DNA of 11,383 nucleotides from Gammaproteobacteria bacterium (GCA_003645435.1 QNFD01000050.1:1-11383); one strand, 5' to 3'; counted from the stretch's first letter, positions 1 to 6,491 are shown. Notes: generated from the sequence alone by a model not told the origin. Numbers and translations are program-made.

Positions 1-491
1 ACGTGGTTGTACTTGATGATATGTTCATTGATAACCCCTGGTTTGATCAATTCCAGGTAATCGTCACTAAGCCTGATGGTGCAGGGTGCTAATGAGCCGC
101 ACTCGAAGATAAGGCGGTCTTCCAGGTATCCAAATTTCTCGATATGTATGGTAGCCAACTCACTCAATTGACCAAAGGTGCCTCGCAGGTAAGAGCTACC
201 CGAGGTCTGTCTTTTCGCCTCTTCGAAGACTTTGGTAATCGCTGATGAATTCACCGTGGTGGCGTATGGATAGGGTATATAAAGCGTTGCTATCCACTGG
301 TTTTTAAAGATCTTTATGTAAATGTTGCTATTGATGGTTTGCGCTGGGCTGTCGTTATTCCCCTCCATGGAAAAATGACCGGAAAAGATGTCCATCTTAT
401 TCGCCTGTTGCGCGGATAAAGTAACACCGGGAAAAACAGCTATCACCATCAAAGTAGATAGCAGGATATTTTTGAAGAATATTTTTTTCAT
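1..491 (-). CDS. Secreted protein of unknown function (3' end beyond the window)
   Basis: The frame is open from an ATG at 491 to the window edge (163 codons, no stop), so the C-terminus is missing. Residues 1-27 form a typical signal peptide: KK near the start, a hydrophobic stretch ILLSTLMVIAVF, and a plausible cleavage site after LSA. The mature part is mixed polar and beta-rich in appearance, with a Cys pair (C131, C137; CGSLAPC) that could form a disulfide in the periplasm. It starts 13 bases after the stop of the hemerythrin gene on the same strand, so the two are probably co-transcribed. The ribosome site is weak, which fits translational coupling. I recognise no family. Secretion is well supported by the sequence; function is unknown. 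Confidence 0.75.
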   Translation of the reverse strand, partial: MKKIFFKNILLSTLMVIAVFPGVTLSAQQANKMDIFSGHFSMEGNNDSPAQTINSNIYIKIFKNQWIATLYIPYPYATTVNSSAITKVFEEAKRQTSGSSYLRGTFGQLSELATIHIEKFGYLEDRLIFECGSLAPCTIRLSDDYLELIKPGVINEHIIKYNH

Positions 492-504
492 TACAATTTA
501 CTGG

Positions 505-990
505 CTAGGAATGTCGACCGGTGCTACGCAATAAAGCGTGTTTCGCATTGCGTATCATGGTTTTCATAGTGGTTTCATTTACCTGATCGTGGGCAATCAG
601 TTCGGTGAGCTTGTGCAAACGCGAATCGTGGGTCTTGAAATGATTCGCAAACCAGTCATTCAATCTTTGCTTGAACCTCTGCTTGTCGAGTTCGGTTGAG
701 TTTTCAAAATCTTCGGTAATATCACGGATATCATCTAGTAATTTTTCATGATCAGTTCGATGTTCTTCGTATTGATCATAACCATGTTTTTTCATCATTT
801 GCTCTTCAAGCGCAAAATGGGCCGATATGCTGCCATAGATATCACCGAGTTTGTCGATAACGGTTTCCCTGTTAACCTCGTCATCAATTAATGCGTAAAC
901 AGCATTCACCTGCTCAATGAGTTGTTCGTGCTCGAAATCGACGCCCGGAATTCCTGTGCAAAATTCCTCTCGCCACTCAATTAATGCCAT
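505..990 (-). CDS. Bacteriohemerythrin (di-iron O2/NO-binding protein)
   Basis: A 161-residue, single-domain hemerythrin. The full ligand set of the family is visible: H21 (FEHEQL), H58 and E62 (HxxxE), H77 and H81 (HxxxH), H117 and D122 (HxxxxD). The N-terminal IxWxxEF..GIPxxDxEH pattern is also typical. There is no signal peptide or membrane helix, so it is cytosolic. The family reversibly binds O2 at a di-iron centre and has been linked to oxygen delivery, oxygen sensing and NO handling. About 25 residues beyond the four-helix bundle form a charged tail with no known motif. The ATG is preceded by AGGAG (998-1002, minus strand) at 7 bases. It is divergent from the NO reductase operon across a region with two FNR-type boxes, which suggests a role under low oxygen or nitrosative stress (inference). 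Confidence 0.95.
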   Translation of the reverse strand: MALIEWREEFCTGIPGVDFEHEQLIEQVNAVYALIDDEVNRETVIDKLGDIYGSISAHFALEEQMMKKHGYDQYEEHRTDHEKLLDDIRDITEDFENSTELDKQRFKQRLNDWFANHFKTHDSRLHKLTELIAHDQVNETTMKTMIRNAKHALLRSTGRHS

Positions 991-1075
991 CTCTGGGCTC
1001 CTGAAAAGTGATTTGGTTGCTTCACGACCTTAATATAAATTTTGTGAGCAAGGGGGTTTAAATGCTCTTTAGATA

Positions 1076-1081
1076 ATTATA
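1076..1081 (-). promoter_or_regulatory. Candidate -10 element for the hemerythrin gene
   Basis: A perfect TATAAT on the minus strand would place the transcription start near 1069 and give a leader of about 80 bases. No convincing -35 hexamer lies 16-18 bases upstream, so an activator may be needed or the match may be chance in AT-rich DNA. A second candidate, TTTAAT at 1175-1180, is centred to suit the FNR-type box at 1202-1215. Confidence 0.35.
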
Positions 1082-1181
1082 CCGTGTTTTAATTATTTAT
1101 ATTATTACCATTTCTGGATTCATCTCCGTCTCCTGTATATAGTGTTTCACTAGTAACTAAGGAAAAGAACGCGTATTAAAT

Positions 1182-1215
1182 TTGATATAGATAAAAGTTT
1201 ATTGACATAGATCAA
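1182..1215. promoter_or_regulatory. Two tandem FNR/Anr/Dnr-type operator boxes
   Basis: Box 1 is TTGATATAGATAAA (1182-1195) and box 2 is TTGACATAGATCAA (1202-1215). Each matches nine of the ten defined positions of TTGAT-N4-ATCAA, and both share the spacer ATAG. Their centres (1188.5 and 1208.5) are 20 bp apart, about two helical turns, so bound dimers would lie on one face of the DNA. They sit between the hemerythrin gene and the heme-copper reductase operon. FNR-superfamily regulators of this specificity include O2-sensing FNR/Anr and NO-sensing Dnr/NNR; the sequence does not tell which acts here. Confidence 0.65.
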
Positions 1216-1236
1216 GGGATATCGATATATGTTCAG

Positions 1237-1242
1237 TATTCT
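1237..1242 (+). promoter_or_regulatory. Candidate -10 of an FNR-dependent promoter for the reductase operon
   Basis: TATTCT (4 of 6 to consensus) would set the start of transcription near 1249. Box 2 would then be centred at -40.5, close to the -41.5 of class II FNR activation, and box 1 at -60.5. The leader would be about 127 bases. An alternative, perfect TATAAT lies at 1348-1353. Confidence 0.4.
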
Positions 1243-1332
1243 CCATACCTGAAGGTGCTATTTGGGCTATTATGTGTACCTTGCATTAATGCTGGATATG
1301 GACAGGAGCTTATTGGTGGGCTCACCGTAAAC

Positions 1333-1353
1333 AGTGATCACTAACTTTATAAT
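1333..1353 (+). promoter_or_regulatory. Palindrome next to a TATAAT, alternative promoter for the reductase operon
   Basis: The perfect 10-bp palindrome AGTGATCACT (1333-1342) is followed after five bases by a perfect TATAAT (1348-1353), 22 bases before the ATG at 1376. No good -35 hexamer is present. It could be a regulator-dependent promoter with the palindrome as operator, or coincidence. Confidence 0.25.
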
Positions 1354-1375
1354 GAAACCATGAAGGAGACTTTCC

Positions 1376-1537
1376 ATGTCTGAGGAAGAAAACCTGCCTA
1401 AACCCGAGCGAATCCCTTTCTTTCAAAGGATGCTTGATAATCCATTCCTGCTTTTATTTATCGGCGTTGTTATGCCCACGGTTTTCTACATTCTGTGGGG
1501 CATCATGGAGATCGCCACTATACCCATCGCTGAATAG
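1376..1537 (+). CDS. Small single-helix membrane protein, probable accessory subunit of the heme-copper reductase
   Basis: A 53-residue protein: a charged, proline-containing N-terminus (MSEEENLPKPERIP), an amphipathic stretch, then one transmembrane helix at about residues 24-46 (NPFLLLFIGVVMPTVFYILW). The ATG follows a strong AAGGAG-type site (about 1362-1367). The stop is 15 bases before the subunit II gene, so it is the first gene of the operon. B-family heme-copper oxidases often carry a one-helix subunit of this size, such as subunit IIa of the ba3 oxidase; position and topology fit that role, but I cannot claim homology. The clean ribosome site and tight packing with its neighbours make it a real gene despite its size. 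Confidence 0.8.
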   Translation: MSEEENLPKPERIPFFQRMLDNPFLLLFIGVVMPTVFYILWGIMEIATIPIAE

Positions 1538-1552
1538 ATAAGGAGAGTATCC

Positions 1553-2092
1553 ATGACTTCATTTTTACCCCCCTCGGATCGGATCTGGTGGAAAACACCG
1601 ATTGGAAAGCAAGAGATAGTATGGATTGGCATCGCCCTGGTCTGGTGCCTGATCATGTTTTTCATGATGCCCTACTGGCATATTTACGGAAAACAGAACC
1701 TTTCTAATGAGGCCTATCAAACCACGCCGGCAAGGTTTCAGGCCAAGGTGGATGAAATGGTCACGAAATACCAGATTGGCGAAGAGGCGGGCCTTCCCGT
1801 TGTACGCCCACCCGCGGGCAGTGACATTTACATGCTCGGCCGACTCTGGCAGTGGTATCCAATACTAGATCTGGAAAAAGATAAGTCATATCGCCTGCAT
1901 CTGTCATCGATGGATTGGCAACATGGCTTTTCCTTACAACCGGTAAACATCAATCTGCAAATCCTGCCCGGTTATGAAATGGTTTTAACCATTACACCAG
2001 ATCAGGCCGGTGAATACGCTGTTATTTGTAACGAATACTGCGGCATTGGCCACCATACGATGCTCGGCAAAATCTATGTGAGGGAGAATTAA
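1553..2092 (+). CDS. norS: Heme-copper reductase subunit II with CuA site (NorS-like)
   Basis: A 179-residue protein with one N-terminal transmembrane helix (about 22-41) and an extracytoplasmic cupredoxin domain. All CuA ligands are present: H124 (DWQHGF) and, in CNEYCGIGHHTM, C159, E161, C163, H167 and M170. The domain therefore takes electrons from a soluble or bound donor, usually a cytochrome c or cupredoxin, and passes them to subunit I. There is no fused cytochrome c domain. An AAGGAG site (1540-1545) precedes the ATG by seven bases, and the stop is one base before the subunit I start. The length is close to B-family subunit II. The name follows the norSY-senC order; the CuA assignment is firm, the NO reductase naming less so. 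Confidence 0.85.
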   Translation: MTSFLPPSDRIWWKTPIGKQEIVWIGIALVWCLIMFFMMPYWHIYGKQNLSNEAYQTTPARFQAKVDEMVTKYQIGEEAGLPVVRPPAGSDIYMLGRLWQWYPILDLEKDKSYRLHLSSMDWQHGFSLQPVNINLQILPGYEMVLTITPDQAGEYAVICNEYCGIGHHTMLGKIYVREN

Positions 2093-2093
2093 A

Positions 2094-3827
2094 ATGGCGC
2101 AATTTAGAGTTTGTCCGGATTCGGGTTTCTATTTTGATAAATCCGCTGAAAGCCTGATCAAGGTGAACGCGGTGGCGGCAGCCGTCTCGCTGCTGCTTGC
2201 CGGTATTCTGGCATTGGGTGTTATCCTCACCCGCTGGCAAGATGTTCACCTGTTACCCGCAGATGTGTTTTACCAGGTATTGACGGCACATGGGCTAAAT
2301 GCGCTGATTTTCTGGTGTATTTTCTTCGAGGTAGCGATCATGTATTTTGCCGCGTCGACGCTGTTGCGCACGCGCCTGGCAGCTCCGAACTGGGCCTGGG
2401 CAGGGTTTGCGTTGATGGTCATAGGTGCGGTTATGAACAACGTGGCCGTATACCAGGGTAATTCGAGCGTGATGATGACTTCCTATGTACCGATGCAGGC
2501 GGCGCCCCATTTCTACCTGGGTCTGATCCTGTTTGCGGTCGGTGCTTTGATCGGTTGCTTCGTGTTTCTGGGCACACTGGTTATCGCCAAAGAAGATAAA
2601 ACCTATGAAGGCTCGATTCCACTGGTTACCTTTGGCGCCCTCACGGCCTGCATTATTGCGGTATTCACGATAGCCTCCGGAGCAATCATACTGGTACCGA
2701 CCTTCCTCTGGTCTATCGGTTACATCAATCATATCGATGCCGCAATGTATCGTGTCATCTGGTGGGCGCTGGGGCATTCTTCCCAGCAGATTAACGTTGC
2801 CGCGCATGTATCCGTCTGGTACCTGATCGTTGGTGTCTTGTTCGCTGCCCGTCCGATGTCGGAAAAAGTAAGTCGAAGTGCATTCCTGCTTTATATCTTT
2901 TTTCTGCAACTGGCCAGTGCTCACCATATCCTGGTCGACCCGGGCATCAGTTCGGAGTGGAAAGTATTCAACACCAGCTATGCCATGTACCTGGCGGTAC
3001 TGGCGAGCATGATTCATGGTTTGACCGTACCGGGATCAATGGAGGTGGCACAGCGTGCCAAAGGATATACCAAGGGCATGTTCGAGTGGCTACGCAAGGC
3101 GCCCTGGGGGAATCCGGTATTTTCTGGCTTTTTCTTCTCGCTTGTTATTTTCGGATTCATCGGTGGTATTACCGGTGTGGTAATGGGAACCGAGCAGATC
3201 AACATTATCATTCATAACACCATTTATGTGCCGGCTCATTTCCACGCGACTGTCGCAGTTGGTACTACACTGGCATTTATGGCTTTGACCTACCTGTTGA
3301 TTCCGGTGTTGTTCAGGCGTGCATTGTTTCTGCCCTGGGTCGCTAAAATGCAACCTTACGTGTTTACCGTGGGCATGACCCTGATGATTCTGTTTATGCT
3401 GGGTGCCGGTACACTGGGTGTCTCCCGTCGTCACTGGGACATGAATTTTACCGGTGCCGCGTTGAGCTTTGAGTACCCCGGTACCGCTTACCTGATGATG
3501 GCGGTTGCTGGCGTCGGCGGTGTGCTGGCGGTTCTTGGTGGTGGGATGTACCTTCTGGTAACGGTGGGATCCTTGCTATTCGGCAAGAAACTGGATGAAT
3601 CCGCAGGCCTGTTTCAAAGCTTTGGCGTACCGCTGGCAGCAGGAGTCTATAACATTTCACAGCCAGATCGTTTAATGATGGCGCCGAAATTAGCCGTAGA
3701 AGAACACGGTTCTGGCGGGTTCGAAGCGCCGGGAACATTTGTCCTCGCAATGGCGCTGCTGGTGTCTTTCGTGGTTTATTACTTTATCAACTGGGACTAT
3801 CTGGCATCTGTCTGGCCGCTCAGTTAG
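2094..3827 (+). CDS. norY: Heme-copper reductase subunit I, B-family-like, probable sNOR-type nitric oxide reductase (NorY-like)
   Basis: A 577-residue polytopic membrane protein. Low-spin heme ligands are H66 (TAHG) and H384, the high-spin heme ligand is H382 (HNTIYVPAHFH), and the CuB ligands are H228, H277 and H278 (SAHHILVDPG). The DPG after the His pair, the WLRKAPWGNP loop and the HNT..VPAHFH helix resemble the ba3 (B) family. The oxygen-reductase motif HPxxY reads H228-S-S-Q-Q232: the Tyr that is cross-linked to a CuB histidine is Gln. The Glu-containing signature of cNOR/qNOR is also absent. Loss of that Tyr is a hallmark of the nitric oxide reductases that arose within the oxygen reductase families (sNOR, eNOR and others). 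With CuA subunit II and SCO neighbours, the sNOR (NorSY) assignment is the best fit. An AGGGAG site (2081-2086) lies in the end of norS. NO reduction is inferred, not shown. Confidence 0.8.
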   Translation: MAQFRVCPDSGFYFDKSAESLIKVNAVAAAVSLLLAGILALGVILTRWQDVHLLPADVFYQVLTAHGLNALIFWCIFFEVAIMYFAASTLLRTRLAAPNWAWAGFALMVIGAVMNNVAVYQGNSSVMMTSYVPMQAAPHFYLGLILFAVGALIGCFVFLGTLVIAKEDKTYEGSIPLVTFGALTACIIAVFTIASGAIILVPTFLWSIGYINHIDAAMYRVIWWALGHSSQQINVAAHVSVWYLIVGVLFAARPMSEKVSRSAFLLYIFFLQLASAHHILVDPGISSEWKVFNTSYAMYLAVLASMIHGLTVPGSMEVAQRAKGYTKGMFEWLRKAPWGNPVFSGFFFSLVIFGFIGGITGVVMGTEQINIIIHNTIYVPAHFHATVAVGTTLAFMALTYLLIPVLFRRALFLPWVAKMQPYVFTVGMTLMILFMLGAGTLGVSRRHWDMNFTGAALSFEYPGTAYLMMAVAGVGGVLAVLGGGMYLLVTVGSLLFGKKLDESAGLFQSFGVPLAAGVYNISQPDRLMMAPKLAVEEHGSGGFEAPGTFVLAMALLVSFVVYYFINWDYLASVWPLS

Positions 3828-3865
3828 TAAAGCCACTCAGTTAGTAAAGCCGCTCAGTTAGTAAA
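3815..3865 (+). repeat. Three tandem 17-bp repeats over the norY stop codon
   Basis: Unit GCCGCTCAGTTAGTAAA occurs at 3815-3831, 3832-3848 (one change, G to A) and 3849-3865. The first copy encodes the last codons and the TAG stop of the reductase gene, followed by TAA. Each copy repeats the TAG-TAA pair. The array looks like a recent slippage duplication of the gene end. Confidence 0.9.
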
Positions 3866-3885
3866 GAAACCCAGCTGTAAGCAGT

Positions 3886-3921
3886 AAACGCGGGATGAGC
3901 CGGTGCTCATCCCGCGTTTTT
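3886..3921 (+). terminator. Strong intrinsic terminator after the reductase operon
   Basis: A perfect 15-bp inverted repeat (3886-3900 pairs with 3905-3919; core CGCGGGATGAGC / GCTCATCCCGCG) with the tetraloop CGGT is followed by a run of five T (3917-3921). The hairpin A-tract also makes it usable on the minus strand. It implies that the downstream SCO gene has its own promoter or depends on readthrough. Confidence 0.9.
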
Positions 3922-3944
3922 GTATCACCCCGATTTACCCGGTG

Positions 3945-3970
3945 TTGATTGTAAAGCTCACAGGTATAAT
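3945..3970 (+). promoter_or_regulatory. Candidate promoter for the SCO gene, possibly leaderless
   Basis: A perfect TATAAT (3965-3970) lies seven bases before the ATG at 3978. The best -35 is TTGATT (3945-3950), with a short 14-bp spacer. If used, the transcript would start at or within a base or two of the ATG, giving a leaderless mRNA. The absence of a clear ribosome site before 3978 agrees with this. Confidence 0.4.
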
Positions 3971-3977
3971 AAACACC

Positions 3978-4823
3978 ATGCGATTCTCATTCCTGATATG
4001 CAGTTTACTGTTGTTTTGGATGCCGGCCTTTGGTGTCGACGCAGCCGCGCAGCCGGTGGAAATCGCGGCCGTCGGTACTGGCACGCAGCAGGCGTTCGAT
4101 TACGACATGGCACTCAGGACCAGCCAGGCGGCGATCGATAACCAGGTGGGAAACTATGCATTCAAGCGTGCCGATGGCGAGGCGATAACGTTTAATGATC
4201 TGCGTGGCAAGCCGTTGGTGTTAAGCATGGTTTACACCAGTTGCTACCAGATATGCCCGATGACAACTCGATATCTATCAACGGTTGTCGAAAAGGCCAG
4301 GGAGACGTTAGGAGAAGACAGTTTCTCGGTTGCGATTATTGGTTTCGACACTCAATTTGATACACCCGAGTCGATGCAATATTTTGCAGACAAACAGGGC
4401 ATAGATGACAAGGACTGGAATCTGCTGAGCATTTCTAAACAAGATGTTGAAGCGCTAGCAAGAGATATTGGCTTTATATATATACCTTCTTCAAACGGTT
4501 TTGATCATCTGATCCAGGCAACGATCATTGATCGCGATGGCAAGGTATACAGACAGGTTTATGGCCAGGTGTTTAGTACGCCGCTGCTGATTGACCCATT
4601 GATAGAACTGGTACTCGGGCGTCCGTCACCCGCAAAATCATTTCTTGCTGATTTGTCGACCAGGATCAAATTGTTTTGCACGACCTATGATCCGGTAAGG
4701 GATGGTTATTATTTTGATTATTCACTATTTCTGGGCATGCTAATCGGTGGCTCAATAATTCTTTATACCGCATTTGTAATGATGCGAGAACTGCGTAAGG
4801 GCAGAAAGCAACCCAGGGTTTAG
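3978..4823 (+). CDS. senC: SCO1/SenC-family copper chaperone with C-terminal membrane anchor
   Basis: A 281-residue protein from the ATG at 3978. It has an N-terminal signal or anchor helix (about 3-18) and a thioredoxin-fold SCO domain (about 60-215) with the copper-binding C89 and C93 (TSCYQICP) and H177 (FDHLIQ). A second hydrophobic helix lies at about 249-268, followed by a basic tail. SCO proteins deliver copper to, or reduce the cysteines of, the CuA site of subunit II, which fits the norSY genes upstream. The open frame extends upstream to a GTG at 3903, but that codon sits in the terminator loop and stem and the extra 25 residues delay the signal peptide, so 3978 is preferred. The gap to the next gene is 66 bases. 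SCO membership is firm; the C-terminal anchor is less usual in the family. Confidence 0.9.
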   Translation: MRFSFLICSLLLFWMPAFGVDAAAQPVEIAAVGTGTQQAFDYDMALRTSQAAIDNQVGNYAFKRADGEAITFNDLRGKPLVLSMVYTSCYQICPMTTRYLSTVVEKARETLGEDSFSVAIIGFDTQFDTPESMQYFADKQGIDDKDWNLLSISKQDVEALARDIGFIYIPSSNGFDHLIQATIIDRDGKVYRQVYGQVFSTPLLIDPLIELVLGRPSPAKSFLADLSTRIKLFCTTYDPVRDGYYFDYSLFLGMLIGGSIILYTAFVMMRELRKGRKQPRV

Positions 4824-4858
4824 CGTGATGAGGACTAATGTAATTAATCAGCGAACGT

Positions 4859-4872
4859 TTGATTTCGATCGA
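4859..4872. promoter_or_regulatory. FNR-like box before the cytochrome b fusion gene
   Basis: TTGATTTCGATCGA matches nine of ten positions of TTGAT-N4-ATCAA and overlaps the perfect palindrome TTCGATCGAA (4864-4873). Its centre is only about 24 bases before the ATG at 4890, too close for normal activation of that start. A nine-of-ten match also occurs by chance inside coding DNA at 5812-5825, so this site is doubtful. Confidence 0.2.
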
Positions 4873-4889
4873 ATCAGGCGCATGGAAGC

Positions 4890-6479
4890 ATGGGGTGGAA
4901 TGTCGACTCCGACTATATTCGGGGTATTTTTCCTGTGCTAGTCAATCCTGTCAAGCGCGCTTACCTGGCGCTCGAATCCTGGTTTAATATTTCTTTCGGT
5001 ACCGAATGGAACCCCCTGTACCACCTTGGGACCCTGTCTTTCTTTTTATTCTGGGTTATTCTGGTGAGTGGACTCTACCTTTTCATTCCCTTCCACGGCA
5101 GCCTGTCGGGCGCTTATGAGTCAGTAGAATACATAACGCATGATCAATGGTATGCCGCCGGTATTATGCGCAGTTTGCATCGTTATGCCTCGGATGCAGT
5201 AGTTATTACGGTTTTGTTACACATGTTCAAGGAATTTGCCTCCGGCCGCTACCGGGGCTTTCGGTGGTTTTCCTGGGTTACCGGGGTGCCGAACCTGTGG
5301 GCTATTATCGCACTGGGTATAACCGGCTACTGGTTAGTATGGGATGAACTGGCCCAGTATGTTGCGATTGGTTCGGCGCGGTTAATGGATGCTTTACCAT
5401 TTATTCCTGCCACCATGACCCGCAACTTCGTCGCCGGTGAAATGACCGATCGCTTTTTCATCCTGATTGAATTCCTGCATTTACTGGGTCAGCCATTGAT
5501 ACTGTTTTTCATGTTGTGGATACATGTGAAGCGCCTGTCCAACGTAAATATCAATCCTCCGCGCGGTCTCGCCGCCGGCACCTTCATTGCTTTGCTGGCA
5601 TTGTCACTATTCAAACCAGCTGTCAGCCAGGCGCCGGCCAACCTCAGCACTATGCCCCAGACACTGCAAATCGACTGGTTTTACCTGAATGTTTATCCCT
5701 TGCTGGATTACTGGCCAGAAGGGTATACCTGGGTTTTGACCATTAGCATCACCTCGCTAATAATGATTTTGCCCTGGATACCGCCTAAAAAAGAAGGTCC
5801 CGTAGCCGTTGTTGATCTTGATCATTGTAATGGTTGTGGATTGTGTTTTGATGATTGCCCATTTGATGCAATCACCATACAGGCGCGAAGCGACGGTAAG
5901 AAATTCGAGAAGGAAGTTGTGGTTAGCCCTGAACTGTGTGGCTCTTGCGGAATTTGCGCGGGTTCCTGCCCATCATCGAATCCATTCAGGAGTTCTAAAA
6001 CAGAACTGAAAACAGGGATCGATATGCCGCAATTAACGGTTGATGAATTGCGCAATAAAACCAATGAGGCAATAGCCGCTATGGATGGCGAAGTAAAAAT
6101 CCTCGTTTATGGCTGCGAACACGGTTTAAATGTGAAGCGGCTGGAGCGTAATGACACCAAAGGTCTTCGTCTTATCTGCAGCGGTATGATACCGCCGACC
6201 CTGGTCGAATATGCATTAAAGCAGGGCGCCGATGGTGTCATGGTAATCGGCTGCCGTCAAAATGACTGCTTCTACCGCTTTGGTAATCGCTGGACAAAAA
6301 AACGATTTGCCGGTGAGCGTAATCCGATTCTTCGCGGACGCGCAGACCGGGATCGTATTCGCCAACACGGCGGTTCTGAAACCGATAAGAATGCAATCGA
6401 ACGAGACCTGGTCAAATTTAGAGCAGAATTATTAGAGTTGAATCAGGCTGATGAAGTTTCGTCAGAACAGTTGGGCTGA
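4890..6479 (+). CDS. Cytochrome b / double [4Fe-4S] ferredoxin / MvhD-like fusion protein
   Basis: A 529-residue membrane redox protein. Residues about 40-215 form a cytochrome b/b6 core with bis-His heme pairs H97/H111 (helix B, 14 apart) and H197/H212 (helix D, 15 apart, as in cytochrome b6). Residues 225-298 look like the start of subunit IV with two more helices; the Qo motif PEWY is replaced by IDWF (261-264). Two cluster motifs follow: C313/C316/C319/C323-P and C350/C353/C356/C360-P. Residues about 402-470 resemble the MvhD delta subunit of hydrogenase/heterodisulfide reductase systems (CSGMIPP, GADGVMVIGCRQNDC; C409, C430, C455, C460). Six helices would put the Fe-S part in the cytosol (inference). 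It probably exchanges electrons between a cytosolic partner and quinone or the reductase chain. The ATG is the first start after an in-frame stop at 4860; GTG 4935 is an alternative. Confidence 0.88.
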   Translation: MGWNVDSDYIRGIFPVLVNPVKRAYLALESWFNISFGTEWNPLYHLGTLSFFLFWVILVSGLYLFIPFHGSLSGAYESVEYITHDQWYAAGIMRSLHRYASDAVVITVLLHMFKEFASGRYRGFRWFSWVTGVPNLWAIIALGITGYWLVWDELAQYVAIGSARLMDALPFIPATMTRNFVAGEMTDRFFILIEFLHLLGQPLILFFMLWIHVKRLSNVNINPPRGLAAGTFIALLALSLFKPAVSQAPANLSTMPQTLQIDWFYLNVYPLLDYWPEGYTWVLTISITSLIMILPWIPPKKEGPVAVVDLDHCNGCGLCFDDCPFDAITIQARSDGKKFEKEVVVSPELCGSCGICAGSCPSSNPFRSSKTELKTGIDMPQLTVDELRNKTNEAIAAMDGEVKILVYGCEHGLNVKRLERNDTKGLRLICSGMIPPTLVEYALKQGADGVMVIGCRQNDCFYRFGNRWTKKRFAGERNPILRGRADRDRIRQHGGSETDKNAIERDLVKFRAELLELNQADEVSSEQLG

Positions 6480-6491
6480 GTGGGGCGGCGG

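Noticed and set aside
1289..1330. A 13-codon upstream frame in the leader of the reductase operon
   Set aside because: No ribosome site and no regulatory codon pattern; probably chance.
2295..3017. A 240-residue open frame on the minus strand
   Set aside because: It lies wholly antisense to the conserved subunit I gene, is rich in charged and Gln/Arg residues without a domain, and has no ribosome site; it is a shadow of the coding strand.
2094..3827. Ordinary ba3-type cytochrome oxidase subunit I
   Set aside because: The overall fold and His ligands fit, but the catalytic Tyr of the HPxxY motif is Gln, which argues against O2 reductase function.
3903..3977. GTG start extending the SCO protein by 25 residues
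   Set aside because: The codon lies in the loop and stem of a strong terminator, and the extension would push the signal peptide inward; the ATG at 3978 fits better.
5812..5825. FNR-like sequence TTGATCTTGATCAT
   Set aside because: It is inside the coding sequence of the first ferredoxin motif of the fusion protein and shows that nine-of-ten matches can arise by chance.
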